DNA of 64,000 bases from Nocardia blacklockiae (GTDB lineage Bacteria; Actinomycetota; Actinomycetes; Mycobacteriales; Mycobacteriaceae): positions 248,001-312,000 of the forward strand of contig NZ_JADLRJ010000006.1 of the NCBI RefSeq assembly GCF_015477355.1, in the 5' to 3' direction. The first letter of the stretch is position 1. Each line of letters starts with the position of its first letter. A model generated the notes under the pieces. It saw nothing but the letters and a program-made list of their open reading frames with translations, did no database searches and was not told where the DNA came from. Of the stretch, positions 42,609 through 55,341 are shown one piece after another. The position numbers and the translations under genes were made by a program.

Positions 42609-44017
42609 GACTCCGCGACACCGTCGAGCAGGTGTTCGAGGGTGTCGTAGGCCGGGGTGTCCACCACGTCGACCACGGTGGCGGCGACCGGAACATTGTG
42701 CTCGGCAACGACTTTCGCGAACTGCGCGCCGTCGTTGGGCCGGAACCCGTGCTCGGCGGCGAGGCGCTGCAACTCCGGATCGGTGGACAGCAGGCGGCCG
42801 ATGCGGTCGCCCTCGGGCGTCAGCGGCACCAGCGTGTGCCGCGACAGCACGGTCGGCGACGGATACAGCAGCGTCATGTCCGGCCGCAGCCGCCCCTCCA
42901 CCCCGGCCTCCACGAACTGGGCCTCGTAACTCCACACCAGCGGCGTGGGACCCATTCCGGCCGAGAGGTATTCGGCGAACGGTCCCTCGCTGGAACTGTC
43001 GGTGAAGCCCTGCTTGGTGAACAGCCTCGACACCTTCGACACCACGAATTCCTCGGCGGTGCGGCCGCGCACGATCGCGTTGTCGTTGGCGACGTAAGCC
43101 GCGACGGCCAGGTACATGGCGGCCGAGTTGGAGGTGCGCGGATCGGTGGTGGAGATGAGCATGCTCTTGCGCACCGGGTATTCGGTGTTGCCGGGCAACT
43201 GATCCCACTGCGTGCCGCGCTGGGCGAGGTCCAGGTAGCGGTTCATGTCGAAGGTCGGCACCGGGCCCGGCCGCACCACCCCGGCCGCGGTCAGCAGGTC
43301 CGCGATCGGCCGGAACGTCGCGACAGCCATCGGCGAGGAGAACGGCGTGTACTGCGCGGTGGTATTGCGCTGGCGCAGTACGCGTTCGGCCGCCGGGGCG
43401 CTGGAGGGGAAGGCGAAGTCGTAGTGGCCCAGGTCTACCGTGGTGGCGATCTGCCGGGAACCGGCCCGGTCCACCTCGACCCGCAGGCCGTGGCGGGCCA
43501 GCACGTCCGCCACCCGGGAGTCGGCGAAGAAGGCCGCCTTCTCCGAACCGACCACCCCGCTCACCTTGGTCAGCGAGACCGTCGCCGCCGCAGGCGTTTC
43601 CGGCGCCGAACCGCCGAGACCGACCGCGGCCGCGACCGCCGCCACCAACACGAGCACGCCGGCCGGCAGCAGCAGTCGGCGGCCCGTCCACGGCGGCGGC
43701 AGCAGGCCGCGCAGGGTGGGCCGGGCGCGGTCGTCGCCGGTCACCGCCGCGGCGGGCGAAACAGATTCGGCCGCAGCCTCTTCGGCCGGCGCCTCCGGCC
43801 GGCTCTCCAGATCGCGCCGGGCGCGGCGCTCCACCAGAATGGGCACGAAATCACGGACCGTCGTGCCGTCGAAACGGCTCCGAGCCGCGCCGACCACGCT
43901 TTCCACCCGTTCCGGGGAATGGCTGCCGGTATAGGACAGGACCAGACGATTCGTCAGCTCGCGCAGCGCTTTTTCTTCACGGGCGGCCTTGTCATCAGGG
44001 GTGGAATTCACACCCAC
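42599..44017 (-). CDS. Membrane-anchored solute-binding-like protein with N-terminal helical domain
   Basis: This 472-residue protein has a cytoplasmic N-terminus (about residues 1-115). It contains a three-helix segment EKALRELTNRLVLSYTGSHSPERVESVV, found as a dimerisation-type domain in Nocardiaceae. One transmembrane helix follows (LLLPAGVLVLVAAVAAAVGLGG, about 116-137). The external domain resembles type II binding proteins (GSEKAAFFADSRVADVLARHG, DFAFPSSAPAAERVL, MAVATFRPIADLL). No transporter genes adjoin it, so it may be a sensor or scaffold rather than an importer part. The GTG start has a GAGGAG site six bases upstream. It is tail-to-tail with the AhpD-like gene. Confidence 0.68.
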   Translation of the reverse strand: MGVNSTPDDKAAREEKALRELTNRLVLSYTGSHSPERVESVVGAARSRFDGTTVRDFVPILVERRARRDLESRPEAPAEEAAAESVSPAAAVTGDDRARPTLRGLLPPPWTGRRLLLPAGVLVLVAAVAAAVGLGGSAPETPAAATVSLTKVSGVVGSEKAAFFADSRVADVLARHGLRVEVDRAGSRQIATTVDLGHYDFAFPSSAPAAERVLRQRNTTAQYTPFSSPMAVATFRPIADLLTAAGVVRPGPVPTFDMNRYLDLAQRGTQWDQLPGNTEYPVRKSMLISTTDPRTSNSAAMYLAVAAYVANDNAIVRGRTAEEFVVSKVSRLFTKQGFTDSSSEGPFAEYLSAGMGPTPLVWSYEAQFVEAGVEGRLRPDMTLLYPSPTVLSRHTLVPLTPEGDRIGRLLSTDPELQRLAAEHGFRPNDGAQFAKVVAEHNVPVAATVVDVVDTPAYDTLEHLLDGVAESYN

Positions 44018-44231
44018 GCCAAGCTCCTCGGCATCGCAGCGAAAGTATGCGGGCAGTTCGCACGCGGCGCCAACCTTACGTGATGAATCGCGACATTCCC
44101 AAGCGAGGCAATATCTTCCGAGGGCCGTGAAGTCGAATATGCGGAGCGCCGGACTATTTCGTCATCGCGAATTCGAATTCAGGCCGCGAGCAATTTCTTT
44201 CGAATTCGACGGTACGACACCGGGAATTCAC
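44018..44231. other. AT-richer intergenic region with repeated GAATTCGAA words
   Basis: About 214 bases hold the leader of the binding-protein gene and the 3' flank of yaaA. The stretch 44090-44220 is visibly poorer in GC than its surroundings. It contains GAATTCGAATTC and a second TTCGAATTCG about 35 bases on, which can pair into a weak hairpin. No gene is visible. Confidence 0.45.
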
Positions 44232-44975
44232 TCAGGTGAGCACGAGCAGTTCGGTGGACGACGCGATCTCCACCCGCAGCCCGGCCTTCTCGGCGACCCG
44301 GGCCAGGCCGCGGATCTCGGTCGGCTCGGCGCGGCCGCACACCAGCGCCCGCGCCAGCAGGCCCTTGTGGTGCTTGTTGAAATGGCTGACCACCGTGCGG
44401 GTGCCGTCCGGCCGCTCGGTGAGCACGGTCGCGGTGACCGCGCCGGGGACGCGGCCGAGCTGCTGGTAGGTGCCCGAGCGCAGATCCACCACCAGCCGTC
44501 CCTCGGTCTCGGCCCGCAGCGCGGGCGCCAGCACCGGCTTCCACAGTGACGAAAGGGTAGGCAGCCCAGGCAGTTTCGAGCCGCCCGAGAGCCGGTAGGC
44601 GGGGATCGGGTCGCCGGCGCGCACCACGCCGAACAGCGCCGAGCCGATCGCCAGCCGGGCCTCGGCCTTCGCCCGCTGTGCTTTCGTGAAGGCGCGGGCG
44701 TCGAGCGCGTCGTAGAGCACGCCGGTGTAGCGCTCCAGCGCCGGGCGGGTGGGGGAGGTGCGCAGCGCGGCGTTGCGGGCGATCTCCGCCTCGGCCCCCT
44801 TGCCGAGCCCGAGCGCGCGGCTCGCCGCCGCCGGGTCGGACGACAATTCGATCAGTTCGGTGACCAGCTTGTCCCGCACGGCGGTGAGCTGCGGCAACGA
44901 CAGCCGATCGAGGTCGAGCGGCCCGAGCGTGCCACCGTCGGACTTGGTTTCGGAAGGAGGCAGGATCACCAGCAC
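44232..44975 (-). CDS. yaaA: Peroxide stress protein YaaA
   Basis: This 247-residue protein of the YaaA/UPF0246 family, which in E. coli lowers free iron during peroxide stress and binds DNA, begins [15 protein letters not shown]. It continues [15 protein letters not shown] and [23 protein letters not shown], with [16 protein letters not shown] near the C-terminus, all family hallmarks. The GTG start has TACCGT eight bases upstream (leaderless). It shares a 33-base divergent promoter region with proS. Confidence 0.92.
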   Translation of the reverse strand: MLVILPPSETKSDGGTLGPLDLDRLSLPQLTAVRDKLVTELIELSSDPAAASRALGLGKGAEAEIARNAALRTSPTRPALERYTGVLYDALDARAFTKAQRAKAEARLAIGSALFGVVRAGDPIPAYRLSGGSKLPGLPTLSSLWKPVLAPALRAETEGRLVVDLRSGTYQQLGRVPGAVTATVLTERPDGTRTVVSHFNKHHKGLLARALVCGRAEPTEIRGLARVAEKAGLRVEIASSTELLVLT

Positions 44976-45008
44976 GAGCGGAAACGGTACCGGCTACGCT
45001 GTGCACCC
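44976..45008. promoter_or_regulatory. Compact divergent promoter between yaaA and proS
   Basis: Only 33 bases separate the two start codons. TACCGT on the minus strand (44989-44984) serves yaaA, and TACGCT (44995-45000) serves proS. Each lies eight bases before its GTG, so both messages look leaderless and their polymerase sites must overlap. Confidence 0.5.
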
Positions 45009-46766
45009 GTGATCACCCGCCTCTCCCACCTGTTCCTGCGCACCCTGCGTGACGATCCCGCCGACGCCGAGGTGCCCAGCCACAAGCTGCTCGTCCGCGC
45101 CGGGTACGTCCGCCGCCTCGCGCCGGGCGTCTACTCGTGGCTGCCGCTGGGATTGAAGGTGCTGCGCAAGATCGAGAACGTGGTGCGCGAGGAGATGAAC
45201 GCCATCGGCGCCCAGGAGATCTCGCTGCCCGCGCTGTTGCCGCGCGAACCCTACGAGACCACCAACCGCTGGACCGAGTACGGCGACAGCCTGTTCCGGC
45301 TGCAGGACCGCAAGAAGGCCGACTACCTGCTCGGGCCCACGCACGAGGAACTGTTCGCGCTCACGGTGAAGGGCGAATACAACTCCTACAAGGACCTGCC
45401 GGTCACGCTCTACCAGATCCAGACCAAGTACCGCGACGAGGAGCGGCCGCGGGCCGGCATCCTGCGCGGCCGCGAATTCGTCATGAAGGACTCCTACTCC
45501 TTCGATCTGGACGAGGCCGGGCTGGCCGCCAGCTACCAGGCCCACCGCGAGGCCTATCGGCGGATCTTCGAGCGGCTCGGGGTCAGCTACGTGATCGTGG
45601 CCGCGACCTCGGGCGCCATGGGCGGCAGCGCGTCGGAGGAGTTCCTGGCCGACAGCCCGGTCGGCGAGGACACCTACGTGGTGTGCCACGAATCCGGGTA
45701 CGCCGCCAATGTCGAGGCCGTGCGCACGCCCGCGCCGCCCGAGATCCCGATCGAGGGACAGCCGGAGGCGCAGGTGCACGACACCCCCGGAACGCCGACC
45801 ATCGCCACGCTGGTCGACTGGGCGAACTCGGCGGGAATCGGCGAGCGGCTCGGCCGTCCGGTGACCGCGGCCGACACGCTCAAGAACGTGATGGTGAAGC
45901 TGCGCCACCCCGACGGCAAGACCGAGATCCTCGGCATCGGTGTGCCGGGCGACCGCGAGGTCGACGACAAGCGCCTGGGCGCCGCGCTCGAGCCCGCCGA
46001 GGTGGAACTGCTCGGCGAGGCCGACTTCGCCGCCAACCCCTTCCTGGTCAAGGGGTACATCGGGCCGAAGGCGCTGCAGGCCAACGGGGTTCGCTACCTG
46101 GTCGACCCGCGCGTAGTGTCCGGCACGTCGTGGATCACCGGTGCGGACGCGCCCGGCAAGCACGTCGTCGGCCTGGTCGCCGGGCGCGACTTCACCCCCG
46201 ACGGCACCATCGAGGCCGCCGAGGTCCGCGACGGCGACCCCTCGCCCGACGGGCAGGGCGTGCTGCGCGCTGCGCGCGGCATCGAGATCGGCCACATCTT
46301 CCAGCTCGGCTACAAATACACCGACGCGTTCGAGGTCGACGTGCTCGGCGAGAACGGCAAGCCGGTGCGCCTGACCATGGGTTCCTACGGCATCGGGGTG
46401 TCGCGCATGGTCGCGGTGCTCGCCGAGCAGCTGCACGACGAGAAGGGCCTGCGCTGGCCGCGCGAGGTCGCGCCGTTCCAGGTGCACGTCGTGATCGCCA
46501 ACAAGGACGAGGCCGCCCGCGCCGGCGCCGAACAGGTCGCCGCCGACCTCGACGCCGCCGGACTCGAGGTCCTGCTCGACGACCGCACCGCCTCCCCGGG
46601 CGTGAAGTTCAAGGACGCCGAACTCCTCGGCATGCCGCTGGTCCTGGTGGTCGGCCGCGGCTGGGCCGACGGCAAGGTCGAACTCCGCGACCGCTTCGCC
46701 GGCACCAACGAGGAGGTGCCCGTCGAGCACGCGGTCGCCACCGTCCTCACCAAGGCGTTCGGCTGA
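45009..46766 (+). CDS. proS: Prolyl-tRNA synthetase, bacterial type
   Basis: This 585-residue class II aminoacyl-tRNA synthetase charges tRNA-Pro. Motif 1 lies near [23 protein letters not shown]. Motif 2 follows with [15 protein letters not shown] and [25 protein letters not shown]. The editing insertion (about residues 230-400, [17 protein letters not shown]) is present, as in the long bacterial form. Motif 3 is [17 protein letters not shown]. The C-terminal anticodon-binding domain ends [19 protein letters not shown] at 45001 and 45009 are both possible. The latter is in frame and fits a leaderless transcript. Confidence 0.96.
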   Translation: MITRLSHLFLRTLRDDPADAEVPSHKLLVRAGYVRRLAPGVYSWLPLGLKVLRKIENVVREEMNAIGAQEISLPALLPREPYETTNRWTEYGDSLFRLQDRKKADYLLGPTHEELFALTVKGEYNSYKDLPVTLYQIQTKYRDEERPRAGILRGREFVMKDSYSFDLDEAGLAASYQAHREAYRRIFERLGVSYVIVAATSGAMGGSASEEFLADSPVGEDTYVVCHESGYAANVEAVRTPAPPEIPIEGQPEAQVHDTPGTPTIATLVDWANSAGIGERLGRPVTAADTLKNVMVKLRHPDGKTEILGIGVPGDREVDDKRLGAALEPAEVELLGEADFAANPFLVKGYIGPKALQANGVRYLVDPRVVSGTSWITGADAPGKHVVGLVAGRDFTPDGTIEAAEVRDGDPSPDGQGVLRAARGIEIGHIFQLGYKYTDAFEVDVLGENGKPVRLTMGSYGIGVSRMVAVLAEQLHDEKGLRWPREVAPFQVHVVIANKDEAARAGAEQVAADLDAAGLEVLLDDRTASPGVKFKDAELLGMPLVLVVGRGWADGKVELRDRFAGTNEEVPVEHAVATVLTKAFG

Positions 46767-46813
46767 ACCAGGCCTTGAATCCCGAACTCCGAAACCAGGA
46801 CTCGCGGACTCAG

Positions 46814-46920
46814 CCCGCGGGTCCTGCTCTCGTCCCGCGGGTCCCTGGCTCTCGTCCCGCGGGTCCTGGCTTTCGCATCGCGGGTTCCGGCTCTCGGACC
46901 GCGGGTTCCTGACCTTCGGA
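46814..46920. repeat. Degenerate 21-bp tandem repeat downstream of proS
   Basis: Five copies of a TCTCGTCCCGCGGGTCCTGG-like unit start at about 46814, 46834, 46856, 46877 and 46898. Spacings are 20, 22, 21 and 21 bases. The last two copies have diverged most. The array fills most of the 165-base gap between proS and the convergent ferritin-like gene. No gene or U-tract is visible. Confidence 0.65.
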
Positions 46921-46931
46921 GATGTGCCTGT

Positions 46932-47369
46932 CTACGCGGGTGTGCCCGGGAACGCGACGGTGGGCGGGTTAGTGCCCAGGATCGTCTGCCAGACCGCGAG
47001 GCGCACAGCGCATTCCGTGAGGGCGTCGGTGCCGGTGCGGCGGAGGTCGGGGGAGCCGGTGCGCTCCACCACCGAGCGCCAGGCGACGGCCGTCTCCGAC
47101 TCCACGGTGACGGCGAGTTTGGCGGCGGGGATCGGGTCGTTCACCGGGAACGGGGGCGGATAGGCCGCGGCCGGTGCGGGAACGGTCGCGCCGAGGGACT
47201 TCAGCAGGTCGGCGGTGGCGTCGCGGCGGGCGCGGTGGGCGGCGGTGAACTCCGCGACGACCTGGTTGCGCTCGGGCGAGGCGTAAGCGGCGACCACGCC
47301 GTAGGCGTAGACCGCGGCGTACTCGGCGCTCAAGGCATCGGTGAGTGCCTGCTGATCCTGGCCGCTCAT
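46932..47369 (-). CDS. DUF4439 ferritin-like protein
   Basis: This 145-residue all-helical protein has ALTDALSAEYAAVYAYGVVAAYASPERNQVV, FTAAHRARRDATADLLKSLGA and ESETAVAWRSVVERTGSPDLR. Glu and His residues (EYAAVY, AAHRARRD) are positioned as in ferritin-like four-helix bundles. Metal binding is therefore possible but unproven. It corresponds in order to the small alanine-rich gene next to proS in M. tuberculosis. A Tat-type lipoprotein gene lies 64 bases upstream on the same strand. Confidence 0.75.
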   Translation of the reverse strand: MSGQDQQALTDALSAEYAAVYAYGVVAAYASPERNQVVAEFTAAHRARRDATADLLKSLGATVPAPAAAYPPPFPVNDPIPAAKLAVTVESETAVAWRSVVERTGSPDLRRTGTDALTECAVRLAVWQTILGTNPPTVAFPGTPA

Positions 47370-47433
47370 GCTGCGCCCCTTCCGTTTCGGGCGAGGCGCA
47401 CCATGGCGACGCCCCGCGTGCGGTCGTGCCCGC

Positions 47434-48018
47434 TCATGCCAGCAGCACCCCGGTGTGCGTCGCGCAGGCGGCGCTGATCGCGGCCAGCAGCCCGGCGCGA
47501 TGACCGGACAGCGTCACCGCCAGGTCGGCGGCCGAGCGCTGCGAGCGGGACAGTTGCTCGCGCAGCGCCGCGACGGTCGGGGGTGGGACCGGGGCGGCGG
47601 GCGGGGTCACCGGAGGCGTGCCGGATTTCGGTTTCGTGCCGTCGCCGTAGCGGCCGAGGGCGCGATCTATTTCCGCGCGCAAGGCGTCCGCGTGTTCGGT
47701 GCGCTGGGTGGCGATCACCGTCAGCGCGGCCGTGCGCTCGGGCGCCACCGCGGCCGCGGCCCGCGCCCACACCGCGTCGGTGCGCGCCGACTGTTCCTGT
47801 GCCAGCAGCACATCCGGCTCCGGCGTCCGGTCGCCGGTGCAGGCGCTCGCGCCCAGCGCGGCGAGCGCGAGGGCGCCGCCGCCCGCCGTGCGCAACATCG
47901 AACGACGGTCCAACGCAACGGGTTTCACCGCTGTCCGGGGTGCTCCGGTCGGCGCTGTCCGGACCGGCCGGTCGAGCGCGGACGGGTCCGGTGGCACGGA
48001 GGTGTGGGTGCTCGGCAC
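47434..48018 (-). CDS. Tat-type lipoprotein of unknown function
   Basis: This 194-residue protein has a 35-residue polar leader, then [26 protein letters not shown]. This is a twin-arginine signal with a lipobox ending in the cysteine of GASAC, so the product is probably exported and lipid-anchored. The mature part is helical and Ala-rich ([35 protein letters not shown]), with a Pro-rich hinge before [20 protein letters not shown]. Its helices resemble the DUF4439 ferritin-like protein encoded next, which suggests a duplicated module. The GTG start is the first in-frame choice giving this signal. It is divergent from rimP. Confidence 0.65.
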   Translation of the reverse strand: MPSTHTSVPPDPSALDRPVRTAPTGAPRTAVKPVALDRRSMLRTAGGGALALAALGASACTGDRTPEPDVLLAQEQSARTDAVWARAAAAVAPERTAALTVIATQRTEHADALRAEIDRALGRYGDGTKPKSGTPPVTPPAAPVPPPTVAALREQLSRSQRSAADLAVTLSGHRAGLLAAISAACATHTGVLLA

Positions 48019-48263
48019 GCCTACATCGTGCCAGTCATTGTCGCGACCGAAGTGTCGAGGGGCGCGGACGCGCGGCGTGCCGTCGGCGCGCCACGGATAC
48101 CGGGCGCGAAACTCGAGAAGGTTGGCTGGTCCTTTACACTCTTGCAGCGCGTTACGCTGGAACTGCGGCGAACAATTTCGCCGTCGATCCGCGCTGACCA
48201 TGCCCGACCAGGACCGATACCCACAACTCCACCGCGCCACAACTGAACCAGGAGCCGCCCCAC

Positions 48264-48887
48264 ATGCCGATGCCGACCGAGGAAAGGGTGAGCCAGCTCG
48301 TTGCTGGTCCCGTCGAGCGCCGAGGATTCGACCTCGAGGGCGTGGCGATCGCGGCCGCCGGTCAGGCGCGGGTGACGGTGACGGTGGACGGCGACGAGGC
48401 GATCGACCTCGACACCGTCGCGGAATTGAGTTCGGAGATCTCGGATCTGCTCGATCAGGTCGGCGATTTCGGGGAGACCCCGTATCTGCTCGAGATCACC
48501 ACGCCGGGCATCGACCGCCCGCTCACCGCGCCCCGGCATTGGCGGCGCGCCCGCGGCCGCAAGGTGCGCGTGACGATGCGGCCCGGCGTGCCGGGGCCCG
48601 AGGGCGAGAACAGATTCGACGCGCGGGTGGGCGCGTCCACCGACACCGAGGTGGCCCTGGTGCTCGGCGGGAAGCGAAAACCGCACCGCGTCACCGTGCC
48701 GCTCGCCGATATCGCGCAGGCCGTCGTCCAGGTGGAGTTCTCGCCGCCGGGCGCGGCGGAGCTGGAATTGGCGGGCGGGGTGGCGCCGGGCCGTCCGGAA
48801 CCCGGCGCCGCCGACGAGCAGAACCGGGCACAAGATCAGGGAGCACCCCACTCAGTAGCCGCGCCGACCGAAGGGATCGTGGAATGA
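48264..48887 (+). CDS. rimP: Ribosome maturation factor RimP
   Basis: This 207-residue protein assists assembly of the 30S subunit. The RimP N-terminal fold reads [21 protein letters not shown] with [24 protein letters not shown], followed by the family signature [15 protein letters not shown]. The C-terminal SH3-like domain contains [10 protein letters not shown] and [17 protein letters not shown], ending in a variable tail. The ATG has an AGGAG site eight bases upstream. Its stop overlaps the nusA start (ATGA), so this is the first gene of the conserved rimP-nusA-ylxR-infB operon. The upstream 245 bases (48019-48263) must hold its promoter. TACGCT at 48153-48158 is only a weak candidate. 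Confidence 0.93.
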   Translation: MPMPTEERVSQLVAGPVERRGFDLEGVAIAAAGQARVTVTVDGDEAIDLDTVAELSSEISDLLDQVGDFGETPYLLEITTPGIDRPLTAPRHWRRARGRKVRVTMRPGVPGPEGENRFDARVGASTDTEVALVLGGKRKPHRVTVPLADIAQAVVQVEFSPPGAAELELAGGVAPGRPEPGAADEQNRAQDQGAPHSVAAPTEGIVE

Positions 48888-49921
48888 ACATCGAAATCGA
48901 AGCCCTGCGCGCGATTGTCGCGGACAAGGGGATCTCGATGGAGACGGTGATCTCCGCGATCGAGTCCGCGCTGCTGACCGCGTACCGGCACACCGAGGGC
49001 CACCAGCCCAACGCGCGCATCGACATCAACCAGAAGACCGGCGTGGTGCGGGTGCTGGCCCGCGAGGTGGACGCCGACGGCAACACGATCTCCGAATGGG
49101 ACGACACCCCAGAGGGTTTCGGCCGCATCGCCGCCACCACCGCCCGCCAGGTGGTGCTGCAGCGGCTGCGCGACGCCGAGAACGAGAAGTCGTTCGGCGA
49201 GTTCTCCACCCACGAGGGCGACATCGTCGGCGGCGTGGTGCAGCGCGACGCCCGGATGAACGCCCGCGGCACCATCGTGGTGCGCATCGGCAGCGAGGCG
49301 CACGGCGCCGAGGGCCTGATCCCGCCGGCCGAGCAGGTCCCCGGCGAGACCTACGAGCACGGCGACCGCATCAAGTGCTACGTCTACGCGGTGTCGCGCG
49401 GCCCGCGCGGCCCGCAGATCAACCTCTCGCGCTCGCACCCGAACCTGGTGCGCCGGCTGTTCGCCCTCGAGGTGCCCGAGATCGCCGACGGGTCGGTGGA
49501 GATCGTCGCGGTGGCCCGCGAGGCCGGGCACCGGTCCAAGATCGCGGTGCGCAGCACCGTCCCCGGCGTCAACGCCAAAGGCGCCTGCATCGGCCCGATG
49601 GGCCAGCGTGTGCGCAACGTGATGAGCGAGCTGGCCGGCGAGAAGATCGACATCATCGATTACGCCGAGGACCCGGCCGCCTTCGTCGGGAATGCGCTGA
49701 GCCCGTCGAAGGTTGTGTCGGTGACGATCGTGGACCCGGAGGCGCGCGCGGCGCGGGTCGTGGTCCCCGATTTCCAGCTCTCGCTGGCGATCGGCAAGGA
49801 GGGCCAGAACGCCCGGCTGGCGGCCCGGCTCACCGGCTGGCGCATCGACATCCGCAGCGACGCGGCCCCCGACGTGACGGGCTCGGGTTCGGTGCGCAGC
49901 GAGGCCCCGCACGGCGGCTAG
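48884..49921 (+). CDS. nusA: Transcription termination/antitermination factor NusA
   Basis: This 345-residue NusA binds RNA polymerase and nascent RNA to control pausing and termination. The N-terminal polymerase-binding domain is [30 protein letters not shown]. The S1 domain (about 130-200) begins [15 protein letters not shown]. Two KH domains follow: [28 protein letters not shown], then [27 protein letters not shown]. It lacks the acidic C-terminal repeats of E. coli NusA, as is normal in actinobacteria. Its ATG overlaps the rimP stop. Confidence 0.96.
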   Translation: MNIEIEALRAIVADKGISMETVISAIESALLTAYRHTEGHQPNARIDINQKTGVVRVLAREVDADGNTISEWDDTPEGFGRIAATTARQVVLQRLRDAENEKSFGEFSTHEGDIVGGVVQRDARMNARGTIVVRIGSEAHGAEGLIPPAEQVPGETYEHGDRIKCYVYAVSRGPRGPQINLSRSHPNLVRRLFALEVPEIADGSVEIVAVAREAGHRSKIAVRSTVPGVNAKGACIGPMGQRVRNVMSELAGEKIDIIDYAEDPAAFVGNALSPSKVVSVTIVDPEARAARVVVPDFQLSLAIGKEGQNARLAARLTGWRIDIRSDAAPDVTGSGSVRSEAPHGG

Positions 49922-49989
49922 CAGCCGCGACGACGCAACGACATGACAGGTTGGTAACCAATCAGAGGGCTGGATGCGGGGTTCGGGAC

Positions 49990-50343
49990 ATGGCAGCGGT
50001 AGAGTGGACGCAGGCTCAGCACGAGTCTCCGGTCTCCACGCGCACCGCGCAGGCCGAGGCACCGCCCTCGGGTCCCGTTCGGACGTGTGTGGGATGCCGG
50101 AAACGCGAGCTGGCCGCCGATCTGTTGCGGATCGTGGCGCTGTCGTCCGACGAGGACGGCGTTGCGGTCGTTCCCGATCCGCGGCACAGACTTCCCGGAC
50201 GGGGTGCCTGGTTGCACCCCGATTCGGCTTGTCTGAGCGCGGCAGTTCGGCGCCGAGCGTTCGGCAGAGCGCTAAGAGTGTCCGGAAAACTGGATATCTC
50301 AGCCCTGGAGCACTACGTGGAGAACAGGCACGAGCACTCATGA
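49990..50343 (+). CDS. ylxR: YlxR-family (DUF448) RNA-binding protein
   Basis: This 117-residue protein has a variable N-terminal 28 residues, then the YlxR core: VRTCVGCRKRELAADLLRIV, VVPDPRHRLPGRGAWLHPDSACL and AVRRRAFGRALRVSG. The GRGAWLHP motif is the family hallmark. Members bind RNA or nucleoid DNA and are found almost always between nusA and infB, as here. The ATG at 49990 is 68 bases after the nusA stop, with a GGGAC rather than a strong ribosome site. Confidence 0.92.
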   Translation: MAAVEWTQAQHESPVSTRTAQAEAPPSGPVRTCVGCRKRELAADLLRIVALSSDEDGVAVVPDPRHRLPGRGAWLHPDSACLSAAVRRRAFGRALRVSGKLDISALEHYVENRHEHS

Positions 50344-50451
50344 GCACACCGTGAAGTACCAACGATGATCGGCCATCGAAGATAATCGGAGGTCGTGCGG
50401 ACTACCGTCCCCGGACGGACTGTCACGCTCGACCTCTCAGTGAGGAGAGCA

Positions 50452-53403
<2,952 letters not shown>

Positions 53404-53416
53404 GACCGATGGGCAC

Positions 53417-53447
53417 GCCGCCCCGGGGACACGCTCCCCGGGGCGGC
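53417..53447 (+). terminator. Perfect 12-bp GC hairpin between infB and DUF503 gene
   Basis: GCCGCCCCGGGG (53417-53428) and its exact inverse complement (53436-53447) enclose a 7-base loop (ACACGCT), 14 bases after the infB stop. No U-tract follows and the next genes continue the operon. Partial termination, attenuation or RNA processing is more likely than a full stop. Confidence 0.5.
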
Positions 53448-53479
53448 GGCCGCCGCCTGATCACAAATGAGGTGAACCG

Positions 53480-53770
53480 ATGTTCGTCGGGGCACTGGAG
53501 TTCGACATTCTGCTCGGCGACGTGCATTCGCTGAAGCAGAAGCGCTCCGTGATCCGCCCCGTCCTGGCCGAGTTGCAGCGCTTCGGCGTGTGCGCGGCCG
53601 AGGGCGGGGAACACGACAGATATCGCCGCACACTGCTGGGCGTCGCCATGGTCAGCTCCGAGATGGGACATCTCACAGCGGTGCTGGACCGGTGTGAACG
53701 CCACGTGGCGGCGCGTCCGGAGTTACAGTTGCTGGCAGTGCGCCGCCGGATCTTCGGACCCGAAGACTGA
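53480..53770 (+). CDS. DUF503 family protein
   Basis: This 96-residue small protein of the YlxP/DUF503 family occurs between infB and rbfA in many Gram-positive genomes. It begins MFVGALEFDILLGDVHSLKQKRSVIRPVLAEL, with the conserved SLKxKR motif, and ends with a ferredoxin-like strand DRCERHVAARPELQLLAVRRRIF. Function is unknown. Position suggests ribosome or RNA biology. The ATG has an AATGAGGTGA ribosome-site region. rbfA follows after 24 bases. Confidence 0.88.
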   Translation: MFVGALEFDILLGDVHSLKQKRSVIRPVLAELQRFGVCAAEGGEHDRYRRTLLGVAMVSSEMGHLTAVLDRCERHVAARPELQLLAVRRRIFGPED

Positions 53771-53794
53771 GTCTAAAAATAAGGAGGGTCGGCC

Positions 53795-54232
53795 ATGGTG
53801 GATCAGGCCAGGGCACGCCGGCTCGCGAAGCGGATCGTCAATATCGTCGGCACCGCGATCGAATACGAGATCAAGGATCCGCGCCTGCGATTCGTCACCG
53901 TCACCGACGCGAAGGTGACCGGAGACCTGCGCGAGGCGACCGTCTACTACACGGTGATGGGCGAGACGATCGACGCGGAACCGGATTTCGCGGGCGCGGC
54001 AGCGGGATTGGAGAAGGCCAAGGGCGTGCTGCGCTCGAAGGTCGGCGCCGCGACGGGCATCAAGTTCACGCCGACGCTGGCGTTCGTGCTGGACACCGTG
54101 CCGGACGCCGCGCGGCAGATGGAGGAGCTGCTGGCGCGCGCCCGCGCGGCCGATGAACAGGTCGCGCAGGTGGCGTCCAACGCGACCTACGCCGGCGACG
54201 CCGACCCGTACAAGAGCGACGAGGAAGACTGA
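53795..54232 (+). CDS. rbfA: Ribosome-binding factor A
   Basis: This 145-residue KH-type 30S maturation factor is needed for 16S 5'-end processing and cold growth. It starts [55 protein letters not shown] forms the central sheet, and [26 protein letters not shown] the conserved end of the domain. A variable tail (DPYKSDEED) follows. A TAAGGAGG ribosome site precedes the ATG. nrnA starts 29 bases downstream. Confidence 0.95.
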   Translation: MVDQARARRLAKRIVNIVGTAIEYEIKDPRLRFVTVTDAKVTGDLREATVYYTVMGETIDAEPDFAGAAAGLEKAKGVLRSKVGAATGIKFTPTLAFVLDTVPDAARQMEELLARARAADEQVAQVASNATYAGDADPYKSDEED

Positions 54233-54261
54233 CCGCCCGCGGGTGGTCGAGGCTGAGAGCG

Positions 54262-55296
54262 ATGACAGCTGTAACGCCGGCGGCCGATCTGGCCGCGGCC
54301 GTCGAGGTCCTGGACGCCGCGAGGTCGGTCACGGTGCTGTGTCATGTGCAGCCCGACGCCGACACCGTCGGCAGCGGGTTGGCGCTGGCGCAGGTGCTGC
54401 ACCGGCGCGGCGTGCCCGTGTGCGTGTCGTTCGCGGAACCGGCGGAGCTACCGGCCTCGATGCGCTCGCTGCCGGGCGTGGAGTTCCTGGTGCCCGCCGC
54501 GCAGGTGCCGCAGGAGGTGGACCTGCTGGTGGCCGTGGACTGCGGCAGCGTCGGGCGACTCGGCGCGCTGGCCGACCGCATACCCGGCGCGGCGACCACG
54601 CTGGTGGTCGACCATCACCGCTCCAACACCCGTTTCGGGACGGTCAACGTGATCGACGCCGCGGCGGAGTCGACCACCAGCCTGCTGGCGCGGGTCTTCG
54701 ACGCCTGGGGTGAGCCGATCGACGACGCGGTGGCGTACTGCCTGTTCGCCGGTCTGGTCACCGACACCGGGTGCTTCCGCTGGGCCGGGCCCACCACGCA
54801 TCGGCTAGCGGAACGTTTGCTGGAGACCGGGATCGACGGCGCCGGCATCACTCGCACGCTGATGGACACCCATCCCTTCGGTTGGCTGCCGATGTTGTCG
54901 CGGGTGCTGGGCTCGGCCAAACTCGAGCCGCGCGCCGCGGGCGGGGTGGGCCTGGTGTACGCCTTCGTCCTGCGCGACGACATCTCCGGCCTGCGCTCGG
55001 AGGAGGTGGAGAGCGTCATCGACGTCGTCCGCACCACCTCCGAGGCCGCCGTCGCCGCGGTGTTCAAGGAGTCGCGCAGCGCGCCGGGCGTGTGGACGGT
55101 GTCGCTGCGGTCCCGCGACACCGGAGTGGGTCTCGACGACGGCGTCGACGTGGCGCAGGTGGCCACCCGCCTGGGCGGTGGCGGCCACCGCTACGCGGCC
55201 GGCTACACCACCACCGGCACGCCGGACGACCTGGTCGCCTCGCTGCTGTCGGCCTTGTCCGCCTGCTCAGTGGGCGGTACCGCGGCGGCCGGCTGA
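54262..55296 (+). CDS. nrnA: DHH-family phosphoesterase NrnA (nanoRNase/pAp phosphatase)
   Basis: This 344-residue manganese-dependent DHH-DHHA1 enzyme degrades short RNA, pAp and, in mycobacteria (Rv2837c), cyclic dinucleotides. Motifs: VLCHVQPDADTVGSGLAL (motif I), DLLVAVDCGS (II), the DHH signature VVDHHRSNTRF, and DTGCFRW (IV). The C-terminal DHHA1 domain carries GGGGHRYAAGYTT. One departure is that motif I reads HVQPDADTVGS rather than the commoner H-x-x-x-D-x-D-x-x-G-S, which still keeps all metal ligands. It follows rbfA in the same operon. Confidence 0.93.
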   Translation: MTAVTPAADLAAAVEVLDAARSVTVLCHVQPDADTVGSGLALAQVLHRRGVPVCVSFAEPAELPASMRSLPGVEFLVPAAQVPQEVDLLVAVDCGSVGRLGALADRIPGAATTLVVDHHRSNTRFGTVNVIDAAAESTTSLLARVFDAWGEPIDDAVAYCLFAGLVTDTGCFRWAGPTTHRLAERLLETGIDGAGITRTLMDTHPFGWLPMLSRVLGSAKLEPRAAGGVGLVYAFVLRDDISGLRSEEVESVIDVVRTTSEAAVAAVFKESRSAPGVWTVSLRSRDTGVGLDDGVDVAQVATRLGGGGHRYAAGYTTTGTPDDLVASLLSALSACSVGGTAAAG

Positions 55297-55341
55297 CCAC
55301 GCGCTCGCCATCCGACCGCCCGCGGCTCGGATTCGGGTTGC

